Positions 11,967-23,684 of a stretch of 64,000 nucleotides of DNA are shown here, one piece after another. The position numbers and the translations under genes are program-made. The stretch spans positions 620,001-684,000 of the forward strand of contig QNQO01000542.1 of NCBI GenBank assembly GCA_003290165.1. The letters are read 5' to 3'. Origin of the DNA: Berberis thunbergii. Its lineage: Eukaryota; Streptophyta; Magnoliopsida; Ranunculales; Berberidaceae. Positions within the stretch are counted from its first letter, which is position 1. Each line of letters opens with the position of its first letter. The notes below the pieces were generated by a model. The model had not been told where the DNA came from, did no database searches, and saw only the letters and a program-made list of their open reading frames with translations.

Positions 11967-12018
11967 TATCACTACTGATTGAGAATAAGAAAGGAAAAGG
12001 GGAAAGAGCAATGAAGTA

Positions 12019-12030
12019 GCTCTGATACCA
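12019..12030 (-). promoter_or_regulatory. Primer-binding site, initiator tRNA-Met type
   Basis: The minus strand reads TGGTATCAGAGC immediately inside the LTR. This is the canonical plant retrotransposon site complementary to the 3' end of initiator tRNA-Met, and it fixes the LTR boundary. Confidence 0.9.
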
Positions 12031-12206
12031 TGTTTACTTCTAAGAGAAGATATGAGCAAGAATTTATTGTGTTTCATTGATCTAAAATGTTCATTATACA
12101 TTGCTTTATATAGGCATCTAGACAACTAAAATAGCTGTCAAAACAGACTGACAACTATAGCTAACAACTTAAGCTAATAGACTCATATTGCTAAGTATGC
12201 TTAACA
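12031..12206 (-). repeat. 5' LTR of Copia D (176 bp)
   Basis: On the minus strand it starts TGTTAAGCATAC and ends AAGTAAACA, giving TG...CA ends, next to the primer-binding site. A TATATAAA-like word (12108-12115 region) fits an LTR promoter. The matching 3' LTR is absent. Confidence 0.85.
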
Positions 12207-13480
12207 TTTTTATTTTATTTTAATCTCCCAACCCTTTGGAACTTAGTATCTAACCCAACAAACCCAAATCACAGCTCCTAAAAAATTATATTTTCCTCAG
12301 AATACTTTGGAACACGATAACTTAGGTAAATAACGCAGTTCTTTCCTTGCCAAAGGAATTAGAGATGCAATTCCTTACTTCGAAGAAGGTTCTCAGTGGC
12401 AACTAGAATTTGGACAACTCCTAAATCCATGGACTGATACTTGGCTGGAACCAAACCTTTGTCTTGGTCAATTCTTACAACACCAACCGCCACAAAATCT
12501 AAACGAAAATGTTAGGAAACAATGTTTTTGTAACCATGGTGGCGTGGCCTTAAAAGAATGATGAACTCCCCAAAGTGTTTATGTGTATCTCGAGGTTGTA
12601 AAAAACATCCTCTAACGATGCCACGTCATTCTGGTTATAAAACATGGTTGCAAAACCTGGTTCCCTAGCCTCACTCAAATCTAAATAAGTTATCATCCAA
12701 TAGCTATAGAAGTTGGAACACCCTCTTCTTCACTACTACTTTAATGATGACCTATATAATCGAATCACAAACAAGTTTCAAAACCCTTCCAATAGAGAGG
12801 ATATGCCATTATGGATCCTAAACAAAAATGGTAATTTCTCAGTGGCTTCAGCTTATAAATTTTATAGATATGAAGGTATGAATGACCATGTCAACCCAAA
12901 CACAAATAATATTACAAATAAACTTATTTCTTTGACTTGGTCATTTCAAATTCCAGAAAGAAATAAAATCCTTATATTGCAATCCAAATAAACATGTTAT
13001 ACTCTTATGGAATGGTTTCAAATGTTTGTTATCATCATTAGCAGTCTATGGGAGATTAGAAATGAATTCATTTTCAGTCAAATGAAATGGAACATTCCAA
13101 AAGCTAATCTCAAGATTAGGAAAACCATTGGTTTGTGGAAGAAACACATTTCTAGTCAGGTGCAAGATCAAAATCTGCTCCAAAGCAACAAGGAATGGTT
13201 TAATGAGGAAGTAATTATCAGCAATGCTTCTTCCCCAAACAACAATGGATGGATCACTATTGAGATAGCAGTAATTGCCGACTGTCCTCATTGCAAAGGA
13301 ATGCTTGTAGCAGGGAAGGCTTCAGACAGTGATGGTCACCCAAACAAGTTTTGTTAAGATCATTGAGAAGACAAATGACGATGACAGATTCAACCAAACC
13401 CATGCAGCCTCGACAGCATTGGAGCAGACCATTATATCGATTGCATAGCAGAGTTGGACAAATGAGGACCCAGACATACA
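12207..13480 (+). pseudogene. LINE ORF2 C-terminal remnant (zf-RVT and RNase H-like region)
   Basis: Downstream of the Copia LTR the LINE resumes. IRDAIPYFEEGSQWQL and LNPWTDTWLEPN (about 12360-12460) are the region after the RT. A frame at 12713-12991 gives NGNFSVASAYKFY, the start of the zf-RVT domain. Frame 13007-13357 gives SSLWEIRNEFIFSQ and then a decayed RNase H-like tail. It matches the same LINE as 9120-10126 and is interrupted by stops and by a small inverted-repeat element at 12515. The order of motifs is right; function is lost. Confidence 0.75.
12515..12666. mobile_element. Possible small inverted-repeat element (~150 bp) in the LINE
   Basis: The left edge, GGAAACAATGTTTTTGTAACC, pairs imperfectly with the right edge (reverse complement GGAACCAGGTTTTGCAACC). 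It interrupts LINE coding sequence. No clear target duplication was found, so the transposon class is open. Confidence 0.4.
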
Positions 13481-14178
13481 GTTTAGTAACAGTTTAGTAA
13501 TCTGGACCCAGACAAGTTAGACGAGTTAGACAACCACAACAACCTGAGGGAGATACTGGCGCGCACATAAACATTATGAAGATCCACGTGTTTGAGTTCA
13601 GTATCTCAAGTAAAGTGTCATGAATAAATATGAGTATATCTTGAACAAAAGAAAAGAAAAATGTCGCCTAATATGCAAACAAATTGTTTCTCTTCGTAAA
13701 TCTTAATTTCGATATTTCACAATGTTTAATGCATAAATGTTAAATGAATTCAACATGAAGAAAAGTGTTTTGATTAGTTCGAATTTTGTATGCTTTATGA
13801 AAGCAATTTTTAGTAGTGTTCTTTCTCTAAATAAGATTAAATGGAAGAATTATTTCTTAAGAAAATCAATTTTTGAAGCTTTGAGCCTAAAAAACTTTCA
13901 AACAAACGAACAGAAAAGTAAAGACACTACCCTTAAACAACTCTTTTTTTTCCCTACATGATTCCATTCTAATGGTTTACCCATATCCAGCTCAACATAT
14001 AAAATGGAGAACTCCACCATAAGATTGTTACACCCTAGCATAAACTTCCAATGAGTTTCCAGTGTAGTTGGTAACGAAGTAATTTAGATATATAGTCATA
14101 GTAATCAAATGGTCGGTACCAGAAAGAGTGTTGTTGATCAATGAACTCCTTCGGAGCTTCAACCATAATACCCATGTC
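13481..14178. other. No gene seen
   Basis: AT-rich DNA with short frames only. Nothing recognised on either strand. Confidence 0.5.
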
Positions 14179-14885
14179 GTTGGCACTATCGCAGATTACA
14201 TCATACTTAAACGGCTATGTTGAATACTCAAATTTGTGGTTTTATTTAAATTTATAAAAACACTTGCATAATTGTCTATTACAACAATTATGATGAATTA
14301 ATTTTGTAAAAAGTTAATACTATTGAACAGTAAAACAATGTTATAAATCTGATCAATGCAACCTATGTGCTAAAGAATTGAATCTCCACCAAATGTCAGC
14401 TTAACTAAAAATAAGAAGGAAATATCTCATGTTTGTCCAAGTGAGTATTGGATGAAATTGATGGCCAATTTAGTAAAGCATCATTTTGAAGAAACATAAT
14501 TTAATTAATTTGGACAAACATAATGAAATACTCGTGCCGTTGGCACTATCGCAGATTACATCATACTTAAACGACTATGTTGAATACTCAAATTTGTGGT
14601 TTATTTAAATTTATAAAAACACTTGCATCATTGTCTATTACAACAGTTATGATGAATTAATTTTGTAAATAGTTAATACTATTGAACAGTAAAACAATGT
14701 TAATAAATCTGATCAACGCAACCTATGTGCTAAGGAATTTAATCTCCACCAAATGTCAGCTTAACTAAAAATAAGAAGGAAATATCTCATGTTTGTCCAA
14801 GTGAGTATTGGCTGAAATTGATGCCCAATTTAGTAAAGCATCATTGAAGAAACATAATTTAATTAATTTGGACAAACAGAATGGC
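14179..14885. repeat. Two-copy tandem duplication, unit ~360 bp
   Basis: The unit beginning CGTTGGCACTATCGCAGATT at 14178 recurs at 14538. Copy 1 ends at about 14538 and copy 2 at about 14885, with a few substitutions and small indels, for example a 3-base loss in CATCATTTTGAAG. Within each copy TTTGTCCAA and TTGGACAAA form an inverted pair. No frame is conserved. Confidence 0.9.
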
Positions 14886-15480
14886 ATAATCGATTAGGAA
14901 GAATATCAAGATGAATATTTAACAAAAATTATAAAATATTAAAATTTTTGATAGAGCTTCCCATTTTGAAATATTTAAACTTGTCATAAGCATTTGTACC
15001 TCACGTAATTTGGCATTCAAAAAAACTTGTTGCCCGAGCGCAATATATGTTCACCATTTTCAGTATACTAAAAGTGTTTTTTTTGCGGTCGAAGAGACGC
15101 ACACAAAATTATATCCAAAATGTCAATTTTATGAATAAAGTAATTTATCCGAACATGTCATAAGAAGTAAAAACTCAAAATTTCGACAGTGTTCATTGTA
15201 ATTTTCAATAATTGAAACCTGTATGAACCAGTCATACAAATTTATAATGGCAATCAATGCCATGAACACCAAATAATATATCAACACGCCAAAATAATAT
15301 AAAAACGTTTAAGTACATCAAAGCCATACATTGTTTATACCTATACGCATTTAAATAGCATGGTTTCCACCATTTCTCTTTTCAAAAAATGAGAACAAAA
15401 GGAACCCACAATATACAAAAATGGGTTAAACTGCATATGTACATCAGAACTATGTATCAACAACTGTTCCAAACATCTTC
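14886..15480. other. No gene seen; Helitron 3' flank not resolved
   Basis: AT-rich sequence downstream of the Helitron coding region. A Helitron 3' end should show a short hairpin followed by CTRR. I could not identify one here. Confidence 0.4.
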
Positions 15481-15730
15481 TGCATCACATTATCAAATGA
15501 CTCGGCGTCTATATGCACCAACTTAGAGCAAGAAGGGAATATGACTGAAATCTACAAATTTATCACACACAATATTAGAAAAAAAAATGTGAATAAAATA
15601 AGCTATTTTCAATAATCTTTAGAGATAAACTACCTTATTTGCCAATTTTCAATGACGCCCACCATTATACTTTTGTTTTTTAATGGTTTTTTTGAACTCC
15701 TCGACAATGATATCCCAATTCTACAAAAAT
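15481..15730 (-). other. Two short exon-like stretches downstream of the helicase
   Basis: On the minus strand NWDIIVEEFKKTIKKQK (around 15720-15650) and a second stretch ending VMQKMFGTVVDT (around 15545-15470) are open and each ends in a stop. They could be a C-terminal Helitron exon or a captured gene piece. I do not recognise either. Confidence 0.25.
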
Positions 15731-15816
15731 GTATAATCAATATTAGATTCATATCGTATGAAAGCAAAATATAAATATCAATAGAAAATTTATTAAAACA
15801 TACCTTTAAAAAATTC

Positions 15817-17428
15817 TTACAACAAAACTTCTGGATAAACAATATTGGTCGTAGAATCCAGCCCATCTTGAGGTAAAATGACACTTATTCTATTAGAAGC
15901 TGTGCATCTAGATAATGCAACATAAAGTTGGCCATGGCTGAATAGCGGTGTTCGTAAATCAACTCCAACGTATTTCACAGATTGACCCTGCGACTTGTTT
16001 ATCGTCATTGCATATGCCAACCGCACTGGAAATTGACGCCTTTTCATTTTGAAGGGAAACTCGGAAGATGATGGCGTTAAAGAGATTCTAGGAATGAAAA
16101 CTAAATTGCCTGCCTTATCCCCATTTAAGATTTTTGCTTCAATTATACGCTTTGCACAACGCATAACCATAAGACGTGTTCCATTACAAAGTCCATCTTT
16201 AGGTGCGATGTTTCTCAGCAACATAATTGGACAACCTACTTTTAATTCTAACTTAAATGGCAGTAATCCAGAAGGATTAAGCGAGTTCAAATACTCAGTT
16301 GGATAACGGTTGGCAATGGAATGATCATTTTCAAAATGTTCCACCATTTTATCTGCGGAAAAATAAACAATGATTTCTCCTGGAAAATCAGATAATGCAG
16401 CTTTGTTAATGTCGCAGACATCGTCATTTCGTCCTGAGAGAATTGTTCGCTCAGTCAAATAATTCGGAGACGCTGTGCCTATTACATTTAGTTGAGGATA
16501 AACCAAAGAAATTAGTTCACTTAAATCTTTGCACTTGTGCACCGTTGTTGGAATACGAATAACATCTTGTGCGGTGCTTCCAATCTATATAAAATAAAAA
16601 TAATCAGTAATTAAAAAAATAGCAATGTAGTAAAATGTAGAATTGTTTACTCAAAAATAATACCTCAGTAAAAAACTTCGTAAACCCGTCATTGCCTACC
16701 CCATTGTCCAACCGCATATTCAAACTCAAAGTCAGAACTTGTATGTTTAACCAAAGCTTAGAACGCCTAAAAGATGCAGCTACAATTTGCTCGCGGACGC
16801 CTTTGGATATCACTGGCAATATCTGTCGAAAATCACTCCCAAGAACAACAGTAATACCACCAAATGACTTATTGGTGCTGTAAATGTCTTGTAGTGCACG
16901 ATCAACTACTTCAACACAATATCTATGTTGCATCGAAACTTCATCCCAGATAATTAGTTTGGTCTCCCTGAATAACTCAGCGTGCAATGACTGTTTACTA
17001 AACCCACACACACTAAATTTTCCATGACATCCAGCGGAATACAAAACATTGAGTGAGATGTTCTACCTCCCACTAATAGTAATGCCGCAATACCAGATGA
17101 TGCAACGGTAATGACAATGTGTCCAAGGCTGCGACATTTAGATGCAATGGCATTGTATAAAAAAGTTTTTCCTGTTCCTGCACCTCCATTCAAAAAAAAT
17201 GAATTCCCTTATTTTCAAGAACTGAAGTTACTATTGCAGTATAAGCAGAACGTTGTGCCTCATTAAGACGATCGACGGATGATTGTGCATCGGATTCTTG
17301 ACCATCATACTGAAGTTGTCGGTGTTCCCATATGAGTCTGTTACCAACTATCATGTCCCAATTTTCAATTGGCAGGGGCATAGGTGGGAACTTCGTTAAA
17401 TTCTTCCCTCCTTCTTGAAGAAATTGAT
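15817..17428 (-). pseudogene. Helitron helicase domain (Pif1-like), frameshifted
   Basis: Read on the minus strand: LNEAQRSAY (17270), then the Walker [11 protein letters not shown] (17190), then after a frame change IIWDEVSM (Walker B, ~16960) and [11 protein letters not shown] (~16830). The next block, frame 16542-15817 (241 codons), holds [10 protein letters not shown], the helicase motif INKSQGQS and the motif VI-like LYVALSR, and ends [10 protein letters not shown]. Between 16604 and 16542 a GT...AG intron fits (donor after FFTE, acceptor before IGSTAQDV). The helicase unwinds DNA during rolling-circle transposition. Two or more frameshifts (around 17190 and 17000) inactivate it. Confidence 0.9.
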
Positions 17429-19346
17429 TTATGAGTACAAACCATAATCCAGAGTCTGAACATCAGTTGGATTTGAAATACCGAACCTTGTTCGAAGTTG
17501 GTGCGAAAGATCATCACATATATTCAATGAGAACCTTGTCCATAGCAAATCTGGGTGAAGTGGATGACATTCCATTAGAATCACACTAAACAATCTTCTC
17601 AACTGATTCCCAGTTTTCATGATCGCAGCCTCTTCAAGGCACTGAATCCATTCATCATCATCTTCTAGGAGTCCTCGTGAGGTGCAAGCTAATTTGAAGG
17701 TGTCGAGTAAAACATTGTCATATGTGCGCAAATGTTCAAATGATTGTGGCCCTTTTACAGCCATTAGAAGCAGTCTCAAATAAAACATTTCACCTTCATG
17801 AGGACTGGCAAAGTACATTCTTCCAATTGCATAGCCCATTTTTCTTTTTGTCCACATTTTTTGTGATTTCTGCCAAACAAAGTGTTGAGGGAATTGTTGG
17901 TAGGTAAATGTACGTGCAAACGGATCTACAGCACAACATGCAAAAAATGCAGTTAAAGTCGACATTTGGTGTCTAGCTCTAAGTAAATTTGATTGTGCTT
18001 GATCTGTAGGATTGAACACAACATGATGCATTCCAAGTAAATGAAGCGCCAATCGAACCACTGTAGGATTTTCTTCGTGTAAAAGATGACCAAATATTCG
18101 CCAAGCAGCTTCTGGCGGACCAATATATCGAGCATCAAGATATTGCTGGATTTCATCTACTCCCCCTAGTACCATTGTTGTTCTATCATGACCTTTATAA
18201 ATGTACTTGTGTATGTATTTAACACATCTAATTCCCTCACACACTTCCACATTAATATGACAATCAAACATCCTTGAAAGATATGGATTATATGGCACCA
18301 CATCTCTATTATCAACTGGTTGACCCTTCACATTATATACTCGGCCAGTATTGCGGCGTCGATAAATAGGATATCCATCTTGGCCTATTGTTGTTGTTTC
18401 TGAATATTCGCAAGGATATCTTTTTGTGCACCTCCCATTCTCCATACACGGTATTCCATAATTTTGAACACCACACGGTTCATGCACCATACAATGTAAA
18501 ACTGTTTGAAATAGCATCGGATCTTTATCCGGGTCAGGAAATTTTGCACACACGATCATATCAATTTGAGCGGTAGTGCGAATTTTTTGTAAATGGTGAA
18601 GGAATATAAGAGCGTGCATATGAGGTAGCCCACGCTTTTGGAATTCAATGGTAAAGACATAAGCTACAACATCACCGAATGTGCCTCTTTTGATAATGTT
18701 ATCCATTAGACATTTTCTTTTTAACTCAAAAACTCGAGATACTAATTCTGGGCGATCCGTAGGCTTTTGGTGAGGTAACAGAGCATCCATAATTTCAGGC
18801 CATTTTGGATTTGCAGTCATGGTTAAAAAACATCTGGATGATTGTTGTAACGTGTGATAGCCATTGAATCTTGAAATATCTCAAACATGTGTCTTGGACT
18901 ACCAATATGGGATGACGGCAAAATAAGTCGCTTCCCAGCTTAATCTGGTCTTAACCCATCAGGCCCAATGTCCGTAAGACTTTCATAGAGCTCAGCCCTG
19001 AGCTTTGTTTGATTGTTCCTCACATACATTAATCGATTTTGCTCTGTTGAAGCCCAAGCATCTACTAAAAACTCCTGGAGCAATTTGCCACCTCTCAAAA
19101 TTGTTGAGTACTCAGTTGGTCATTCGAACAAACGATAACTGTAAAACTCCATCTGAGTAAGTCGTTTATTTGAACACCTATTAGTTGTAACATCCCACTA
19201 TGTTAATTCAGGTTCCCAACCTAAGTCGCCATACGGAAATAATAGCACATAATAAAGCGGTAAGTAAGCTGGGTGACATTCATTAATTTTCATCAACTCT
19301 TGATTTCCTCGCAAATATACGACAATATCTCTGGTTGTGTTTACTT
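17429..19346 (-). pseudogene. Helitron Rep (HUH nuclease) and N-terminal domain
   Basis: The frame 18820-17429 (463 codons) contains the HUH motif GLPHMHALIF, with His-Met-His, and the paired catalytic tyrosines in KYIHKYIYKG. These are the hallmarks of the Helitron Y2 Rep that nicks and joins DNA. Upstream (19346-18830), in another frame, RDIVVYLRGNQELMKINECH and YLPLYYVLLFPYGD match the Helitron-like N domain. A stop interrupts the passage into the helicase (LDYGLYS), where one lost base would explain the frame. The key Rep residues are preserved; the gene is broken around them. Confidence 0.9.
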
Positions 19347-20663
19347 CCTTCCAACGAACTTGCGGTATGTTGCGGGATTTGGTAGTAAATCTCTATCATC
19401 CTGTGTGAGCACCAAGTTTTGATCCATAGGATAACGTGAAGGATTTGCTTCAAGATACCATGTGTCCTCCAATATTCTAAGTGTATATTTTCGTTGAGAT
19501 AAAGCAATCCCTTTGGATGACCTCGCGACTTCAATGCCAAGAAAATATTTCAATTTTTCTAAATCTTTGAACTTGAACTTTGCAGCCAGAAATTGCTTTG
19601 TTTCTTCAATGTATTGGAGATCATTATCTGTCAATATTACATCATCAACATATACGAGAATTGTAATGAAGCTGCTACCCTTGGATTCGACGAATAATGA
19701 GTAATCAGCCTTAGATTGATTGCAGCTTGTTGATATGAAAGTAGATGATAACTTAAGGAACCATTGTCTCGAGGCTTGCTTGAGACCATATAAGGACTTG
19801 TTCAACTTGCATATTCGAGTCTCCTCCTTTCAGCCGAATTAAGAAGAAAGACTCGTGTACACATCCTCAATAAGATCACCATAAAGAAAATCATTGTTGA
19901 CATCAAGTTGACATAAATGTCAACCCTGTGTGGCTGCAAGAGCAAGGAGAAAACGAACAATATGAGGAGCAAAAGTCTTTTTGTAATCAATACCTTCAAC
20001 TTGACTGTAGCATTTAGCCACAAGATAGACCCATTTACAACCAACCAGATGTATGCCAGGAGGAAGATGCTGTAAAGTCCAAGTGTTATTGGTTTCTAAA
20101 GCATCAATCTCATTTCTCATGGCTTGATGCCGCTTTGGATCCTGCATAGCCTGCATAAAATTGGTGGGTTCTTTGACTAAAAAAAGAGAAGTGGTGTAAG
20201 CCTTGTGAGAGGTGGATAAATGGTCATAGGAAATAAAATTTGAAAAGGTGTAAACAATACATGTAGAAGGCCCAACGTTCGAAGCAGATGAGTGGGACGA
20301 TCGAGCATCAAGATGATATTGTTGAAGATAAGATGATTCACGGGTGGCATAAGTAAAGGTGCGAGGTGGGAGAGGAGGGTCTAAGGGGGTAACAAGGGCA
20401 GGGGCGACCGCTTGGGATTGGGGTTCCGGGGTTTTCGACCGGTCAGTGACAGAGGCGTTGGATTGGGAGACCAGTCGGTGGGAGTGGTCCGACCGGTAAG
20501 AGAAAAGCACTATTGGAAGACCAAAAAATGGAGCATGAGCGACCGATTGGGGAAGTGTGTTGGACCGGTCTGTGAGATGATTGGTCATTTTGTCAAAAAA
20601 ATAAGAAAAAGTCTCCCCATGAAAGATGACGTCAGGAGAAACAAGGACCTTTACTAGAACGAG
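19347..20663 (-). pseudogene. Copia A reverse transcriptase remnant
   Basis: Frame 20588-19920 begins in the Ser/Pro-rich linker after the integrase. It then reads MQAMQDPKRHQAMRNEIDAL and LVGCKWVY, where Copia B has about 20 more residues (a small deletion here), then YSQVEGIDYKK and LLALAATQG. Frame 19805-19347 continues with LYGLKQASRQWF, the catalytic YVDD, FLGIEVARSSKG and LLPNPATYRKFVG, where homology stops abruptly. The RT copies the element RNA into cDNA. Frameshifts near 19805-19920 and the missing RNase H make it inactive. Confidence 0.9.
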
Positions 20664-23600
20664 TGTAATACCCGCCTAATTAAATAAATATAAAATTTTC
20701 TTATTTATTAATTGTGACATATATATTGTAATCTCATTTATTGGGAAAACAATTTATTTTGTTTGCCATTGCTAAATAGAATAAGGTGTGTGTGTTTAGC
20801 CAAAATTTGGAAACCCTTAAATAAGACATTTGCCTTATGTAAACTAGTTAGCCATACTCTCTTTAAAAAAAAAATTTAAAAAGAAGGTGCACATATACTT
20901 TAGTTAAACCCTAATCTTGATGGGTTTTATTCAATTTTGCTTAGGTTTGGGTTTGTATTAGGGGCGGCTTGGAGAAATCAGGCAGAAAGATGTTGTTGGA
21001 AGTGATTTTTCAATGGGTTTTGAAGGGTTGTTGGTGGGTGATTAAGGGCTGATTCAGGTATGCTTGCAGGGTTGTTTCAGATTCTGAATCGAGGTTGATT
21101 CAGGGTATGATTCTTAGTTGATTCAGGGTTGATTTAGGTGCGTGTATGGGCTGAAACAGGAGGTTTTCAGAGCCGGTTTCAGGGCTGAATCGAGGTTGGT
21201 TTCAGGGTTAAATCATAGTCTATTTTAGGTTGTTTCAAGGTCCCATTCAATGCTGGTTTGAAGTTGTTTGAAGGGTGGTTCAATGGCATTTTCAAGGGCT
21301 GAATCAAGGCATGTTGCAGGAATGGTTCAGGGTATGTTTCAGATCTGATTCGAAGTTGGTTCAGGGACTGATTGCGAGTAGGAGAGGAGACGATGTAGGA
21401 TGATTGCATTGGCTGCGCAATCCTTTGCGATTTGCAATTTTGGTGAGTTCTTCTTCTTGTTTGATTTGAATTTTGGATGTGTGTTTATCATTATTTATTA
21501 AGGATCGAGGGATCGCCTTGTATATCAAAGCCACACACTTTTATATTTTTTTCTGCATTTTCATATTGAAGTTCTGCTATGATTTCACTGTATTGGATTG
21601 TATTGGCATGTTAAGCTGAAAGATTCTTCCTTTTAGATAAATTTTATTGTAGTTTGTGATTCCTTGATTGATAGGATTTGGGTAACATTGGGCAATTTTG
21701 TATGTTTGATGGGTGTTTGATCTCTTCTTTTTGGTTCATTGTTTGGAAGGGAACAAGCCAAGTGTTCGGATTGATTCAAATACCCTTTATGTTGTGTGAT
21801 GCTTCTCAATTCTCTCTAAGTTTAATGGTCAGGGAGTTATCTAGTATGCCTTGCCATCAGTTTTAATGTTATATCTCATCCAAACTTCTTTCAATTGAAT
21901 TTGAGCAGTGTTCTTTCCTTCTTGTGCATTCTTAAAATGGGTAAGTTGTGGTGACCCAACTATTTCAATTATATAGTTATATGTTCTCAATAATTGAGTT
22001 TTGAGTCATTACTTTGAGTGGAAAATTCAAGTTACCTTCTCCTTTTCTTTTGAACATTATAATTGTAAACATTATTGGTTATGAGTTTTACTGTAGTTTC
22101 TCTTTGTCATTACTGAGATATATCCATTGTCGCCTTTTTTCATGTTATGCCCCTTAAGTTGATAGCCAGAAACACCATTCATTGCCCAATGTATTGAACC
22201 TGCTTCATGCAGCAAAAAAAAAGGGGTCGAAGGTAAACAGTACAAGAGCCTCTTTCTCAAGTAGCTTAAAACACCAATCTTGAATATGTTTCCATCCTCT
22301 CACTAGGATATTTATATGTCAGGTGAAGCTATACATGATATTATAGTTACTATGCTTCTGTCAATTAGGGAAAAAAAGAAGAAGAGATTTTTATGTTTTA
22401 GTACTACCAAATCATAGTTTATTTTTTACTGTATACTAGTTGGTTAGATTACCTTGAGCAAAGTAACTATTCAATGATCCATTTTACAATTTTATCTTCG
22501 GTCGTAATAACCAATATAGCAATGGGTTAATATTGTGGTTGATTTATTTATGGTTGACAAAGTGTCACCATAAAAGAGTTTTGAGTTTTAGTTGATTTTT
22601 TTTAATGTTCTTTTCCACAACTCAAAAAATAAATGTGAAAAAAAGAGACTTTTGTATACAAACTTGCTTGTATGCGTGTGATATAATTTTGGGTATGCAG
22701 ACTTGCTTGCATATCGGTACGTCGTTCCATGTGAGTTCGGTAGTACGTGTAGTATTTAGGAAATGCTTGCCATGGATCTAACTTCGGGTGAGATGACATG
22801 TTCCTCGATGTGGCACCCCACTTGGAATATGTACGTTCCGAGTGGTTTCTAAGGCAAGGGAGGCACACTTGGGTGAGGTGTGTTCGGCAAAAAGAGGATA
22901 GTGCGATTGTGGAAAAGAAGCGAGATTTTATTTATTTATGTGCATGATTACCTTAAAGGAAGAAACTAAATGCTCATTCGACCATTGAATGAGAACTATA
23001 TGTCTTCCTAAAGGTAAAAAATGTGTTTTGTTGATATTTTAATAATAGCCTAATATGACTATGATTTGTATCATTGTTTGAAAATAAGTTGCATTTATGA
23101 GGATTGATAACTCATAAATTTTATCTGTTTGTTTCTAACCGTTTCGTGCAGGATAGTAAGTCTACTAACAATTTATGCATGTTAGACTTGCCTTAGTCAA
23201 CTTCTACAGTGCAAGTACAAGTAAATGCATATTTACTTATTTGGATGATGGCATGATTGCCTCGTTGAGGAATTAAATTCTTTGAGTTTTGTTTTTCTTG
23301 CATGACACATTTGCCTCATTGAGGATCTACTTGTTGGTGTGGTTGTTTATTGTTTTTACTTAGTTTGATGTTATCACGTGCGGATTTATTGATTTTTGGA
23401 TGAAAACTTCTCACACTAGCTTTATTGCTGACCCAAGTGAGCTTTTGCTTCTTGGGTACATTCCTTTGGGAATGTAGCCGATTAGCCTTTCATGTTTAGA
23501 GATTTTTTAACAGCGTTATTGGAGTTCCGTTAGTGGGGCTAGCAACGTCAGAGTCTTTCTGGATTAGAGTTTTTATTTGTTTCAGTAATTAAATCATGTT

Positions 23601-23684
23601 TTAGTTGCTGCTACTAATTGTTTTTGTTGTTATTAAATGTTTTAGGATTTTTGTTTTCCTCGAAAATCGAGGCATGACAACGAG
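20659..23684. mobile_element. LTR-like element, 3.0 kb, no coding (solo LTR or similar), copy 1
   Basis: The element body is 20664-23679. It starts TGTAATACCCGCC, ends GAGGCATGACA, and is flanked by the 5-bp duplication ACGAG (20659-20663 and 23680-23684). It interrupts Copia A between integrase and RT. It shares its start, end and many internal blocks with 51673-54942. I see no gag or pol and only one TGTAATACC start, so a very long solo LTR is the simplest reading. An internal deletion derivative is possible. Confidence 0.8.
20941..21390. repeat. Irregular ~20-bp minisatellite (GTTGATTCAGGG family)
   Basis: Units such as GTTGATTCAGGGT, CTGATTCAGGT and GTTTCAGGGTTA recur about twenty times with varied spacing. 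A similar array occurs in the CACTA element at 31110-31460. Copy 2 of this LTR-like element (51673) lacks it. Confidence 0.75.

Larger units (their letters stand above)
10130..12206 (-). mobile_element. 3'-truncated Ty1/Copia element inserted in LINE (Copia D)
   Basis: In minus orientation the order is LTR (12206-12031), primer-binding site, gag, protease, GAG_pre-integrase and the first part of the integrase, where homology stops at about 10130. LINE ORF2 sequence lies on both sides, so the element went into the LINE and then lost its RT, RNase H and 3' LTR. Because one end is missing, no target duplication can be checked. Confidence 0.8.
15817..19346 (-). mobile_element. Truncated Helitron (Rep and Pif1-type helicase)
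   Basis: In minus orientation the remnant runs from a Helitron-like N-terminal domain (19346) through the Rep to a Pif1-family helicase ending at 15817. The 5' terminus and the N-terminus of the protein are cut off where the sequence changes to Copia A at about 19347. Several frameshifts and stops are present. Confidence 0.85.

Noticed and set aside
1..13480. A single LINE with ORF1 at the left edge and ORF2 at 9120-13480
   Set aside because: About 7.6 kb with other decayed elements lies between, and no evidence ties the two parts; they are listed as separate remnants.
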